From Streptomyces sp. NBC_01460 (GTDB lineage: Bacteria > Actinomycetota > Actinomycetes > Streptomycetales > Streptomycetaceae): DNA of 64,000 bases. A program made the position numbers and the translations under genes. The notes beneath the pieces were generated by a model, which saw only the letters and a list, made by a program, of their open reading frames with translations, searched no databases and had not been told where the DNA came from. Below are positions 38,483 to 47,149 of the stretch, piece by piece. Numbering within the stretch: position 1 is the stretch's first letter; every line of letters begins with the position of its first letter. The DNA is taken from contig NZ_CP109473.1 in assembly GCF_036227405.1 (NCBI RefSeq), positions 7,564,001 to 7,628,000 on the forward strand, written 5' to 3'.

Positions 38483-39192
38483 CAGGCCACCGCCCCGGTC
38501 TTCTCTTCGGCCCCGGCGCGGGCCTGCTTGCCGGCGAGAAACACGCCGAGCCTGGTCAGATCACCCTTGCTGGACTGCACGAGGAGCCGCATCACCAGCA
38601 CGGTCAGGAGCCCCTCGCTCACCGCGAGCGGGATCTGGGTGACCGCGAAGATGGAGCCGAACTTCCCGAGCGCCCCCAGGAACCCGGTGACCGGGTCCGG
38701 GAAGGCGAGCGCGAGCTGGACGCTGGTGACGCAGTAGGTGGACAGGTCGGCGACGAACGCCCCGAAGAACACCGCCACCATCAGCGGCACGGTGTAGCGG
38801 CGCAGCAGCTTGTAGACCGCGTATCCGGCCCAGGGCCCGACGATCGCCATCGAGAAGACGTTGGCGCCGAGCGTGGTCAGGCCGCCGTGCGCGAGCAGCA
38901 GCGCCTGGAACAGCAGGGTGATGGTGCCCAGCACCGCCATGATCGGCGGGCGGAACAGTATGGCGCCCAGCCCTGTGCCCGTGGGGTGGGAACAACTCCC
39001 GGTGACGGAAGGGAGCTTCAGGGCGGACAGGACGAACGTGAAGGCTCCGGAGGCGCCCAGGAGCAGGGTGCTCTCCGGGTTCTCCCTGACCTCACGTGTG
39101 AGTGACCGGACTCCGTGGACGACGAACGGCGCGGACGCGACACCCCAGGCGATCGCGTGCGCCGGAGGCAGAAATCCCTCGGCAATGTGCAT
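38482..39192 (-). CDS. cbiM: Cobalt-binding S component CbiM
   Basis: A 236-aa membrane protein beginning Met-His-Ile-Ala-Glu-Gly-Phe-Leu, with the conserved His2 that binds metal together with the N-terminal amine. A further His lies in [12 protein letters not shown]. About seven helices. It is the substrate-capture subunit of the importer and the first gene of the operon. The riboswitch ends about 43 nt upstream and GGAGAGGG lies in the leader near the ATG. Cobalt is favoured over nickel by the B12 riboswitch and by CbiN. Confidence 0.94.
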   Translation of the reverse strand: MHIAEGFLPPAHAIAWGVASAPFVVHGVRSLTREVRENPESTLLLGASGAFTFVLSALKLPSVTGSCSHPTGTGLGAILFRPPIMAVLGTITLLFQALLLAHGGLTTLGANVFSMAIVGPWAGYAVYKLLRRYTVPLMVAVFFGAFVADLSTYCVTSVQLALAFPDPVTGFLGALGKFGSIFAVTQIPLAVSEGLLTVLVMRLLVQSSKGDLTRLGVFLAGKQARAGAEEKTGAVA

Positions 39193-39651
39193 GGCTCAGC
39201 AGACCCTCTCCAGCACCTCGTGGATGGTTGAAGTGCCTTGGCCGGTCTCCTGGCTGACGGGTGACACCGCCCGAACTCCGCCTTCCCGGGTCACAAGGAC
39301 CCAGTGGCTGCCCGCGAGGGCCGGAGCCGGACTTCCCGATCACAGTGGCGAGGGCCGCACCGGCATCACACCGGATTTCCCGTTCACCAAGGCGTGGCGA
39401 CAGTAGTGCCAGGTGGGGGGCGATGACAAGCACGCCCACCTGCCCGCGGCCGTGGGCCCCCACGGCCGCGACCGGCCTCACCGGGACCGCCGTACGGCCC
39501 GCGCGGCGGGACGGAGCGGCCCCCGCCCGCCCCTGGCCCGGCCCGCGCCCGCCGGCAGCCCCACACAGGCGCCGGCCGCCGCGTTCCCCCGGTGGGGAGA
39601 CGGCTCCGGCGGTGTGGACAAACTCACCTTCCGGGAGGGGCGGCCACCGGC
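39193..39651 (-). promoter_or_regulatory. Leader and promoter region of the cbi operon
   Basis: A 459-bp gap between cbiM and the end of the next leftward gene. The cbiM-proximal half is the cobalamin riboswitch. The remaining 39394-39651 must contain the promoter, and possibly a terminator for the upstream dehydrogenase gene. No gene is supported in it; open frames here lack ribosome sites. Confidence 0.6.
39235..39393 (-). ncRNA. Cobalamin riboswitch
   Basis: On the minus strand the closing stem is GCCTTGG (39393-39387) with CCAAGGC (39241-39235). The B12 box AGCCAGGAGACCGGCC (39255-39240) matches the consensus exactly. Further conserved elements are ATCCGGTGTGATGCCGG, GCCACTGTGA and AGCCACTG...GGAAGGC. 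It precedes cbiM by 43 nt. Binding of adenosylcobalamin would reduce expression of the cobalt importer, probably by hiding the ribosome site, since no clear intrinsic terminator follows. Confidence 0.92.
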
Positions 39652-40683
39652 TCACGCCGTGTGCGTCAGCGTCTCCCCCCGGACGGGGTCGGCATAGGGG
39701 AGGCGGTGGCCGTACCTCTCCAGTTCGTCGAGCGCCGCGTGCGTCACGCGGGCCAGTTCGTTGCCGAGTGAGCCCGCGATGTGCGGGGTGAGCAGGACGT
39801 TCGGCAGGTCGTAGAGAGGAGACCGCGCGGGCAGGACCTCCGGTTCGGTCACGTCGAGCACCGCGTCGAGCCGGCCCGACACCAGCTCGTCGGTGAGCGC
39901 GGCCGTGTCCACCAGCGAGCCCCGTGCCGTGTTGATGAGCGTGGCACCGTCCGGCATCAGCGCCAGCCGCCTCCGGTCGAAGAGGTCCCGGGTCTCCGGC
40001 AGCGCGGGCGCGTGGATCGTCACCACGTCGCTGTCGCGCGCCAGTTCGTCGAGCGGCACCGAGCGGGCGCCCAGCGCCGTCGCCCCGGCCTCGTCCACGT
40101 ACGGGTCGTACAGGAGCACCCGCAGGTCGAAGGGGCGCAGCAGCTCGATCACCCGCCGCCCGATGCGGGACGCCCCGACGACCCCGACCGTGCGGCCGTA
40201 GTTGCCGCCGGTGCCGATGACGTCCAGCGCGTTCGTCCGGGCGCGCCGGTGCCCGTACTCCCGTCGGGCCGCCAGGACCCGCTTGCCGGCGAAGAGGATC
40301 GCCGCCACGGTGTACTCCGCGACCGGCAGCGCGTTCGCCCCCGCGGCGGACGCGACGGTCAGATTACGCTCCCAGCAGGCATCGGTGATGTGGTGCTTCA
40401 CCGAACCCGCGGCGTGGACGACGGTACGCAGACGGGGGAGCCGTTCCAGCACGTCGGCGGTGAGGGGCGGGCACCCCCAGCCGGTGAACAGCACCTCGGC
40501 CCGGCCTAGCGCGTCCGCCACGGCCGGGTCGCCGAAGTCGTGGACCACGAGGGAGGGATCGGTGTCCGCGACGGCCACCAGCCGGGCGAGGGACTCCTGG
40601 TCGAAGAGCGCGTCCCGGACCGAGGGTTCCATCGCGAGCACCGTGCGGGGCCGGTGGTAGGCGGTGCGGGACGGGGGCGTCAT
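39652..40683 (-). CDS. D-isomer-specific 2-hydroxyacid dehydrogenase
   Basis: A 343-aa protein of the D-2-hydroxyacid dehydrogenase family. The NAD-binding turn is VGVVGASRIGRRV, the substrate Arg lies in NTARGSLVD, the Glu in DVTEPEVLP and the catalytic His in TPHIAGS. It reduces or oxidises a 2-keto/2-hydroxy acid. Its ATG overlaps the stop of an ABC permease gene, so it is the last gene of the sugar importer operon and probably acts on a breakdown product of the imported sugar. Substrate unknown. Confidence 0.9.
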   Translation of the reverse strand: MTPPSRTAYHRPRTVLAMEPSVRDALFDQESLARLVAVADTDPSLVVHDFGDPAVADALGRAEVLFTGWGCPPLTADVLERLPRLRTVVHAAGSVKHHITDACWERNLTVASAAGANALPVAEYTVAAILFAGKRVLAARREYGHRRARTNALDVIGTGGNYGRTVGVVGASRIGRRVIELLRPFDLRVLLYDPYVDEAGATALGARSVPLDELARDSDVVTIHAPALPETRDLFDRRRLALMPDGATLINTARGSLVDTAALTDELVSGRLDAVLDVTEPEVLPARSPLYDLPNVLLTPHIAGSLGNELARVTHAALDELERYGHRLPYADPVRGETLTHTA

Positions 40684-41600
40684 TTGACGGCTCCTGCGGT
40701 GAGGCCCGAGCGCCAGAAGCGCTGCAGCGATACGAAGGCGACGGCGAGCGGGACGACGGACACCAGCGATCCGGTGATGACGAGCGAGTAGAGCTGGGGC
40801 TCCTGGGGGAGCGTGGCGTTCCAGTTGAAGAGGCCGAGGCCGACCGGGTAGAGCGCCGAGTCGTTCAGCATCACCAGGGGCAGGAAGAAGTTGTTCCAGC
40901 TGCCGGTGAAGGAGAAGAGGAAGACCGTCACGAAGGCGGGCGAGAGCATGGGGAGGGCGACGGAGCGGAAGGTACGCAGTTCGCTCGCGCCGTCGATCCG
41001 GGCGGCCTCCAGCGTCTCGCCGGGGACGTAGCTCTCCGCGAAGACACGGGACAGGTAGACGCCGAAGGGGTTCACGAGGCCGGGGATCAGCACCGCCCAG
41101 TACGAGTTGACGAGCCCCACCTCGGACGCCATGAGGTACATCGGCAGCGAGATGACCGTGTGCGGGACGAGGATGCCCAGGAGCACCAGTCCGTAGAGCT
41201 TCTCCTTGCCCCACCAGTCGTACGTGGCGAAGGCGTAGCCGGCGAGGAGCGAGACGAGGGTGGAGGCGAGCGCGCCCACGACCGAGTACAGCATGCTGTT
41301 GGCGAGCCAGCGGCCGAAGACGCCGTCCTGGTAGGTGAACAGGTCGGCGAGGTTCGTCAGGAGGTGGAAGTCGGCGAGCTCGAAGCCCGGGCTCGCGAAC
41401 AGGTCTCCGTTGCTCTTCGTCGCGTTGACCAGCAGCCAGCTCAACGGCATCAGCGTGTAGACGGCGACGATGCCGAGCAATGTGGTGACGACGGCCTTCG
41501 ACGACCAGGACGCCGCGGGGGTCCGGGGCGGCCGGGTGGTGTCAGGGCGCTTCGGGGACCGGGTGGGCGGCAGGGTGCGAGGGGGTGTCGCGGTGGCCAT
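40680..41600 (-). CDS. Carbohydrate ABC transporter permease (CUT1, MalG-like)
   Basis: A 306-aa permease with six predicted helices and the EAA loop EAARIDGASELRTFRSVALPMLSP that docks the ATPase. A Pro/Thr/Arg-rich N-tail precedes the first helix. It pairs with the permease encoded just upstream. The ATG at 41600 is used; an in-frame GTG two codons earlier would overlap the upstream stop as GTGA and has GGAGG nearby, so it is a real alternative. No ATPase gene is present; Streptomyces CUT1 systems commonly share MsiK. Confidence 0.92.
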   Translation of the reverse strand: MATATPPRTLPPTRSPKRPDTTRPPRTPAASWSSKAVVTTLLGIVAVYTLMPLSWLLVNATKSNGDLFASPGFELADFHLLTNLADLFTYQDGVFGRWLANSMLYSVVGALASTLVSLLAGYAFATYDWWGKEKLYGLVLLGILVPHTVISLPMYLMASEVGLVNSYWAVLIPGLVNPFGVYLSRVFAESYVPGETLEAARIDGASELRTFRSVALPMLSPAFVTVFLFSFTGSWNNFFLPLVMLNDSALYPVGLGLFNWNATLPQEPQLYSLVITGSLVSVVPLAVAFVSLQRFWRSGLTAGAVK

Positions 41601-41602
41601 GG

Positions 41603-42502
41603 TCACGCCTCCTTCCAGCGGTTGCCGAGCTTGGTGATCACGAAGGAGAGGCCGGCCCCGAGCAGCGCCAGCAGCAGCGAGGCCGCGGCGGCCAGGCCGT
41701 AGTCGTGCTCGGTGAAGGCGGCCTGGTAGATGTACATCACCGGACTCCAGTCCTGGGAGACGGCGGACGAGCGGCTGCGCAGCACCTCCGGCTCGTTGAA
41801 GAGCTGAATGGCGCCGACCGCCGTGAAGAGCATGGTCAGGACGACGGAGGAACGGATCATCGGCAGCTTCACGGACAGAGCGGTGCGCAGCTGGCCCGCC
41901 CCGTCGACGACGGCGGCCTCCAGGGTCTCCTTCGGGACCGCCTGCAGCGCCGCGTAGAAGATCACCATGTTGTAGCCGATCCACTGCCAGGCGGCGGCGT
42001 TGGCCATGGAGAAGACCACCCCGTCCGGGCCGAGGAAGTCCCACTCCACGCCGACGGTCCGCAGGAGGTCGATGACCGGGCTGAGCCCCGGGGTGTAGAG
42101 GAACCCCCAGATGATCGCGGCGATCAGGCCCGGCACGGCGTGGGGGAGGAAGTACGCCAGCTGGATCAACTTCTTCGCCCTGGCCATCGCCGAGTCCACG
42201 AGCAGGGCCAGGGCCAGAGCGCCGCCGACCATCACCGGGATGTAGATCAGGCAGTAGAGGGCGATGTGCAGGAAGCCGCGGTGGAACGAGGGGTCCCCGA
42301 GGGCGCGCAGGTAGTTGTCGGCGCCGACGAACAGGGTCTCCGTGCCCCCGAAACCGAGCCCGCTGGTGGCCTGCTCACGGAACAGGCTCATCCACAGGGA
42401 GTACCCGACGGGAACGATCAGTGTGGCGACGAAGAGGATGAAGAAGGGGGCGACGAAGAGGGCCGGAGTGCTGCGCTGCCCGCGGCCGAGCCGGGAAGTC
42501 AT
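41603..42502 (-). CDS. Carbohydrate ABC transporter permease (CUT1, MalF-like)
   Basis: A 299-aa membrane protein with about six helices. The EAA motif reads EAAVVDGAGQLRTALSVKLPMIRSS. The N-terminus (TPALFVAPFFILFVATLIVPVGYSLWMSL) matches the first helix of MalF/UgpA-type permeases. It lies between the binding protein gene and the second permease. The 71-bp gap to the binding protein gene contains a stable hairpin, so expression is probably lower than that of the binding protein. Confidence 0.93.
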   Translation of the reverse strand: MTSRLGRGQRSTPALFVAPFFILFVATLIVPVGYSLWMSLFREQATSGLGFGGTETLFVGADNYLRALGDPSFHRGFLHIALYCLIYIPVMVGGALALALLVDSAMARAKKLIQLAYFLPHAVPGLIAAIIWGFLYTPGLSPVIDLLRTVGVEWDFLGPDGVVFSMANAAAWQWIGYNMVIFYAALQAVPKETLEAAVVDGAGQLRTALSVKLPMIRSSVVLTMLFTAVGAIQLFNEPEVLRSRSSAVSQDWSPVMYIYQAAFTEHDYGLAAAASLLLALLGAGLSFVITKLGNRWKEA

Positions 42503-42529
42503 CGGCGGTTGCTCCTTGGGTGGGTGGTA

Positions 42530-42560
42530 CGCCGGGGCGGGTGCGGGACCCGCCCCGGCG
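42530..42560 (-). other. Intercistronic hairpin between binding protein and permease genes
   Basis: CGCCGGGGCGGG (42530-42541) pairs perfectly with CCCGCCCCGGCG (42549-42560) around a 7-nt loop. A stem in this position in sugar importer operons typically protects the upstream binding-protein message or causes partial termination. That role is inferred here by position. Confidence 0.6.
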
Positions 42561-42573
42561 GTCCGGATCGCGG

Positions 42574-43893
42574 CTACTTGGCGAGCTTCAGGCCGCGGTC
42601 GGTGATCGCCTTCTCGGCCGCCGCCTGGCCGGCCTGGAAGGCCTTCCAGAACTCCCCGGTCCTCTGGGCCTTGCCGAACTCCGCCTGCATGGTCATCGTC
42701 GTGGAGTTGTGCACGGGGCTCCAGGTCCAGCCCTCGGTGATGAGCGGCACCTGGGCGCCGGCGACGTCGTAGACGTTCCGGCCGGCGAAGAACGAGGAGT
42801 CGAAGGTGGACTTGGCGACGGTGCGCAGGTCCTCGTCCGCGGGCAGGCCGCTGGACGTCCCGGCGGCGAGACGCGCCTCGACCGCTTCCTTCCGGGTGGT
42901 GGCCCACGTGATGAACTCGGCGGCGGCGTCCGCCTTCTCGCTGTCCTTGGTCACGGCGAAGGCCGAGCCGCCCACCGAACCGGTGGCGGGCGTGCCCCAG
43001 TGGGGGAGCGGGGCCTCGGCCCACGTGCCCTTCTGCCCGGGGTAGGTGGTCTTGAGGGACCCGGCGCTCCACGAGGCTCCGATGAGAGCGATCGCCTCGG
43101 AGTCGGTGACGGCCTTCGTCGCCTCGGGGCTCCACGCCTTGTGGTTCAGGACCAGATCGTCCTTGACCAGGTCCTTCCAGTAGTCGGCGACCTTCTTCGT
43201 CGCGGAGTCGGCGATGTCCACCTTCCACGCGTCGCCGGACGTGCCGTACCAGTGGGCGCCGGCCTGCTGGGCGAGTCCGGCCCAGGTCGCGGTGTCGTCA
43301 CCCCAGAAGTCGAGCAGCCTCGCCTTGCCCTTGGAGGCGCTCCTGACCTTCTCGGCCGCCGTCCGGAACTCGGCCCAGGTGGTGGGGACCTCGATGCCGT
43401 ACCGCTTGAACAGGTCGGTGCGGTAGTAGAAGGTCTGCGGGCCGACGTCGTAGGGGGCGGCCCAGGTCTTGCCCCCGAGGGTGACCAGGGACCGCACGGA
43501 TTCGGGGGCGTACTCCTCGACCGGCTTCCCGAGCTCCGCGCTGGAGTCGCGCAGGAGACCCTGCGTCACGAGGTCGGGCAGGGCCTGGTACTCCAGGTTG
43601 ACGACGTCGGGGGCGTTGCCCGCCTTGACCGCCTTGGCGATCTTGTCGTAGCCGCCGTTGAGCCCCGCGGGTATCTCGGCGTGGGTGACCTTGATACCGG
43701 GATGCGTCTTGTTGAACGCGGCGGTCATGTCGGCAGTGCCGGGCATCCAGGACCAGTAGGTGATCTCCACGGGCTTGCCGTCGGAGCCGGCCTTCTCCGC
43801 GGAGGCCCCCTCCCCTCCGCACGCGGTGACGAGGAGGGCCAGGGACGCGGCGGCCGCGAGGGCCGTGGAGGTCGAACGAGTGGTGCGCTGCAT
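42574..43893 (-). CDS. Extracellular sugar-binding lipoprotein of ABC transporter
   Basis: A 439-aa family 1 solute-binding protein. The signal peptide ends in the lipobox LVTAC, so the mature protein is a lipoprotein outside the membrane. Features typical of the CUT1 family include VEITYWSW, PDVVNLEYQALPDLV and the aromatic-rich binding cleft. It begins an operon of two permeases and a hydroxyacid dehydrogenase. AGGAG precedes the ATG. GAACA repeats upstream resemble the motifs near the neighbouring hybrid regulator. Confidence 0.92.
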   Translation of the reverse strand: MQRTTRSTSTALAAAASLALLVTACGGEGASAEKAGSDGKPVEITYWSWMPGTADMTAAFNKTHPGIKVTHAEIPAGLNGGYDKIAKAVKAGNAPDVVNLEYQALPDLVTQGLLRDSSAELGKPVEEYAPESVRSLVTLGGKTWAAPYDVGPQTFYYRTDLFKRYGIEVPTTWAEFRTAAEKVRSASKGKARLLDFWGDDTATWAGLAQQAGAHWYGTSGDAWKVDIADSATKKVADYWKDLVKDDLVLNHKAWSPEATKAVTDSEAIALIGASWSAGSLKTTYPGQKGTWAEAPLPHWGTPATGSVGGSAFAVTKDSEKADAAAEFITWATTRKEAVEARLAAGTSSGLPADEDLRTVAKSTFDSSFFAGRNVYDVAGAQVPLITEGWTWSPVHNSTTMTMQAEFGKAQRTGEFWKAFQAGQAAAEKAITDRGLKLAK

Positions 43894-43977
43894 GGCGGTA
43901 CTCCTACGAGAGGCCTACAGAAGGCGGCGAGTTGACGCACATCTTTCGACCATGAGCGATCAGAGTCAATAGAAAAA

Positions 43978-43990
43978 GAACAAACGAACA
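43978..43990. promoter_or_regulatory. GAACA direct repeat upstream of the sugar importer operon
   Basis: GAACA-AAC-GAACA lies 85-97 bp before the binding-protein start in an AT-rich patch. On the operon strand it reads TGTTCGTTTGTTC. The TGTTCG/CGAACA core recurs at 47110-47121 and 49693-49711 near the regulator and PL8 lyase genes, which suggests a common regulator. Confidence 0.45.
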
Positions 43991-44097
43991 TCAAGAAGCG
44001 GTATCGATCGCCTGCTTGTCCGTCTGTGTGCCTCTGGTCCGGAGTATCAGAAGGGGGGCGCGGGGGTGCCGACTGCCCGCTTGCGCGATGACATGCC

Positions 44098-44140
44098 TGT
44101 GCCCCGGACCAAGGCCCCTGGGGCCTTGGTCCGGGGCACA
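44098..44140 (-). terminator. Very long perfect terminator hairpin after the beta-galactosidase gene
   Basis: The 21-bp arm at 44098-44118 (starting TGTGCCCCGG) is the exact complement of 44120-44140, with one base between them, so a few central pairs must open to form the loop. It lies 28 bp past the GH35 stop and before the promoter of the importer operon, insulating the two units. Confidence 0.8.
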
Positions 44141-44167
44141 GCCGCCGGACAGACGTCGCCTACGGGT

Positions 44168-45943
44168 TCAGCCGAGGTCCGGGGCCTCGCGCAGCTCCAC
44201 GGCCGGACGCGCGCAGCCGTCCAGCTCGAGCACCACGATCTCGTTGCGCCCGGTACGCAGCAGCGGCCACGGCACGTACAACGTCCGCTGAGGGCCCCGT
44301 GCCTCCCAGTAACGGCCCAGGCAGAAGCCGTTGACCCAGACGTAGCCCTTGCCCCAGCCGGGCAGCGCGAGATACGTGTCGCCCGGTTCCGCCAATTCCA
44401 GGAACCCCTGGTGGAACACGGGCCCCGGCCGCCCCCCGGCCTCCCCGCGGGGAGCGTCCCACGGCAGGCCGTCGGGGGTCCCGTGCCCCAGCGGCACGGC
44501 GCGCGCGGTCCAGCCGTGCAGCATCTGCTGCGTGTGCAGGACTCGGCGGACCCCCTTGCGGTCCCCGAGCCCGACCCCGTAGTTGACCCGGCCCATCGAC
44601 TCCACCAGGAGCTCCACCCGGGACCGTTCCCCGTCCACCCGGACCCCGTCGACGGACTCGGCGCCGTCCCGCTCCAGCACCCCCACGGGCTCGCCGTCCA
44701 CATAGACGTGCGCGCGGTCGGCGAGCCCCTGGACCGACAGCGGGTAGGGCCCGCGCGGCCCGGGGATACCCGAGGTGTACAGCACCAGTCCGTGGGCGAG
44801 ACCCAGGTCCTCGAAGGACGGCGGTTCGGCCGCGCGCACCTCCTCGCCGGCGAGGACGTCCAGGACGTCGAAGAGCGCGACCGCCCGGGTCAGTTCGAGT
44901 GTCGAGGCCGGCAGCAGGGGCGCGGGGGCCTCCGGCTCGGGCAGCGGCTCCCGCGCGTACCGTGCGAGTACGTCACGGAAGGCGAGGAACTTCTCCGTCA
45001 CGCACCCCCGCTCGTCGATGGGCGCGTCGTAGTCGTACGAGGTCACCGTCGGTTCGTAGTGCGCGCCCGTCGCCGGATCCCTCGTGTTGGCGCCCGCCCA
45101 GGTCGAGAAGTTCGTCCCGCCGTGCGCCATGTAGAGATTGACCGAGGCGCCGGCCTCCAGGATCTCCTCCAGCGTGTCCGCCGCGTCCTTGGGCTCGCGT
45201 ACGACGTGCTCGGCGCCCCAGTGGTCGAACCAGCCGCACCAGAACTCCATGCACATGGGCGGGTCCTGCGGGCGTATCCGCTTCAGCCCGGCAAACGCCT
45301 CGGTGGCGCGGCTGCCGAAGTTCACCGTGGCCAGATGCCCCGGGACGGCGCCGCCGGTCAGGAAGAAGTCGTCGGGCCCGTCCGAGGTGAAGAGCGGTAC
45401 GTCGACCCCGCGCGCCCGCATCCCTTCGGCCAGGTGCTCCAGGTACCCGCTGTCGGTGCCGTAGGAGCCGTACTCGTTCTCCACCTGCATCATCAGGACG
45501 TTCCCGCCCCGGGTGACCTGGTGCGCGGCGACCAACGGGATCAGCCGGTCGAACCAGCGGTCGACGTGGGCCAGATACGCCGGGTCCTGACACCGCAGCG
45601 CCCGCACCTCGGGGTCGGCGAGCAGCCACCAGGGCAGGCCGCCGTGCTCCCACTCGGCGCAGATGTAGGGCGACGGCCTGACGACGGCGTACAGCCCGGC
45701 CTCGCGTGAGGCCTCCAGGAACCGGTCCAGATCAGCGATCCCGGAGAAGTCGTACTCCCCGGGGCGTGGCTCGTGGAGATTCCAGGGAACGTAGGTCTCC
45801 ACGGTGTTGAGACCCAGGGCGCGCAGCATCCGGAGCCGGTGGGGCCACTGCTCCGGCAGGACACGGAAGTAGTGCAGCGCGCCCGACAGGACACGCAGGG
45901 GGTGGCCGTCGAGGGAGAACCCCCCGGGCGATATGCGGAACAT
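44168..45943 (-). CDS. Beta-galactosidase, glycoside hydrolase family 35
   Basis: A 591-aa GH35 enzyme. The TIM barrel carries the acid/base Glu157 in QVENEYGSYG and the nucleophile Glu233 in MEFWCGWFDHWG. Motifs GALHYFRV, NTVETYVPWNLHEP and PYICAEWEHGGLPWWLL are diagnostic. The C-terminal beta domains contain the GKGYVWVNG-type sequence. There is no signal peptide, so it is probably cytoplasmic and trims galactosides brought in by the adjacent importer. It lies just downstream of the hybrid regulator gene on the same strand. Confidence 0.95.
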   Translation of the reverse strand: MFRISPGGFSLDGHPLRVLSGALHYFRVLPEQWPHRLRMLRALGLNTVETYVPWNLHEPRPGEYDFSGIADLDRFLEASREAGLYAVVRPSPYICAEWEHGGLPWWLLADPEVRALRCQDPAYLAHVDRWFDRLIPLVAAHQVTRGGNVLMMQVENEYGSYGTDSGYLEHLAEGMRARGVDVPLFTSDGPDDFFLTGGAVPGHLATVNFGSRATEAFAGLKRIRPQDPPMCMEFWCGWFDHWGAEHVVREPKDAADTLEEILEAGASVNLYMAHGGTNFSTWAGANTRDPATGAHYEPTVTSYDYDAPIDERGCVTEKFLAFRDVLARYAREPLPEPEAPAPLLPASTLELTRAVALFDVLDVLAGEEVRAAEPPSFEDLGLAHGLVLYTSGIPGPRGPYPLSVQGLADRAHVYVDGEPVGVLERDGAESVDGVRVDGERSRVELLVESMGRVNYGVGLGDRKGVRRVLHTQQMLHGWTARAVPLGHGTPDGLPWDAPRGEAGGRPGPVFHQGFLELAEPGDTYLALPGWGKGYVWVNGFCLGRYWEARGPQRTLYVPWPLLRTGRNEIVVLELDGCARPAVELREAPDLG

Positions 45944-45979
45944 GAGGGGTCTCCGGTGGGAGTGCCGTGGGGACGGGGA

Positions 45980-47038
45980 TCAGCTGGACGAGCGGACGTG
46001 CAGCTCCGGCAGGATCGACACGAGGTGCCGGGGGCGCGCGGGGTCCGCGATGCGCTCGGCGAGAAGCGCCACCGCGGAGGCGCCCACGGCGAGCTTCGGG
46101 GGTGCGACCGCGGTGAGGGGGATGTCCGCGAGCGAGGCGACCTCGTCGTCGTAGGCGACGAGGGCCAGGTCGCCCGGTACGTCGATGCCCCGCGCCCTCA
46201 GACGCTGCAGCAGGACGATCGCGTCGTGGTCGTTGTGGATCAGGCCGCCGTCCAGCTTTCCCTCCGCCGCGGCGGAGGCGAAGGCGTCGAGGACCTCCTC
46301 GCGCCGGGCCGCGTCACCGGCCGGCGGGGGCATGCGGAAGAGTCCGCCGGCAGGCGCGTCGAGCCCTGCCGCCGCCAGGCCCCTGCTGTACCCCTCGACG
46401 AGCGGACCGCTGTGCGGGCTGTCGTCGCGTACCAGGAGCCCGATCCGCCGCCGCGTGCGCGCCAGGTGGCGCACCGCCAGCCGGGCGCCGTGGACATGGT
46501 CGGTGACGACCCGTTCGGTGTCGGACAGCTCGTCACCCGGCCGGCGTTCCACCAGGACGTGGGGAATCGTCAGCTCGCCCAGCCAGGGCGCGGCGGCCGT
46601 GGGGTCGCAGGTCGCGACCAGGAGGCCGTCGAGCCCGTCGGCGAGCATGCGCCGGGCCTGGGCGTGCTCCTCGTCCGGGTTGTACTGGGAGATGCCCAGG
46701 ACGAGCCGGATGCCGCGCTCCCCGGCGGCCTCCTGGGCCCCCTTGATCACTTCGGGGTAGTAGTAGTCGGCCGCGGGCACGATCAGGCCGAAGGAGAGGG
46801 GCCCACGGGCTGCCGCGGCCCGAGTGGGCCCCTCCGTGCCCGTCGTCTCCGCGCGGGTCTCCGGCAGCACCGCGCCGCCGTGCACACGGGCGACCAGCCC
46901 GCGGTCCGCGAGGATCTCGATGTCTCTGCGCACCGTGACCGGTGAGACGCCCAACTCGTCCGCGACATCGCTGACCCGGAGCGTCCCCCGCTCGCGCAGC
47001 CTGCGAAGGATCGCCTGATGCCTCTCTTCGGCGTGCAT
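45980..47038 (-). CDS. Hybrid transcriptional regulator: DeoR-type HTH with LacI-type ligand domain
   Basis: A 352-aa protein. Residues 1-60 are a DeoR-type winged helix (AILRRLRERGTLRVSDVADELGVSPVTVRRDIEILADRGLVARVHGGAVL). Residues about 80-345 are a periplasmic-binding-protein fold like that of LacI regulators (SFGLIVPAADYYYPEVIKGAQEAA; GLIHNDHDAIVLLQRLRARGIDVPGDLALVAYDDE). It is flanked by the GH35, PL8 and importer genes and is their most likely sugar-responsive regulator. The palindrome TTGTTCGAACAA lies 72 bp upstream. Confidence 0.9.
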   Translation of the reverse strand: MHAEERHQAILRRLRERGTLRVSDVADELGVSPVTVRRDIEILADRGLVARVHGGAVLPETRAETTGTEGPTRAAAARGPLSFGLIVPAADYYYPEVIKGAQEAAGERGIRLVLGISQYNPDEEHAQARRMLADGLDGLLVATCDPTAAAPWLGELTIPHVLVERRPGDELSDTERVVTDHVHGARLAVRHLARTRRRIGLLVRDDSPHSGPLVEGYSRGLAAAGLDAPAGGLFRMPPPAGDAARREEVLDAFASAAAEGKLDGGLIHNDHDAIVLLQRLRARGIDVPGDLALVAYDDEVASLADIPLTAVAPPKLAVGASAVALLAERIADPARPRHLVSILPELHVRSSS

Positions 47039-47109
47039 GACTTCGACTTCCCCTCTTCACGGCCGGACTACAGGGCAGTGTAGCCGCCCGATGAGCGGAT
47101 GTGTACGTT

Positions 47110-47121
47110 CTTGTTCGAACA
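47110..47121. promoter_or_regulatory. TTGTTCGAACAA palindrome upstream of the regulator gene
   Basis: TTGTTCGAACAA is a perfect 12-bp palindrome in the 111-bp gap between the PL8 lyase stop and the regulator start. ACGTTC (47104-47109) and GAACGT (47130-47135) form a second, wider dyad around it. It is a good candidate for autoregulation and matches the TGTTCG core elsewhere in the locus. Confidence 0.6.
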
Positions 47122-47149
47122 ATCACGTAGGAACGTCGACACGTTCCGC

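Noticed and set aside
44066..45709. Plus-strand 547-codon open frame opposite the beta-galactosidase gene
   Set aside because: It is a shadow of GH35; its translation is Arg/Gly/Val/Pro-rich without domains, whereas the minus strand has both catalytic glutamates.
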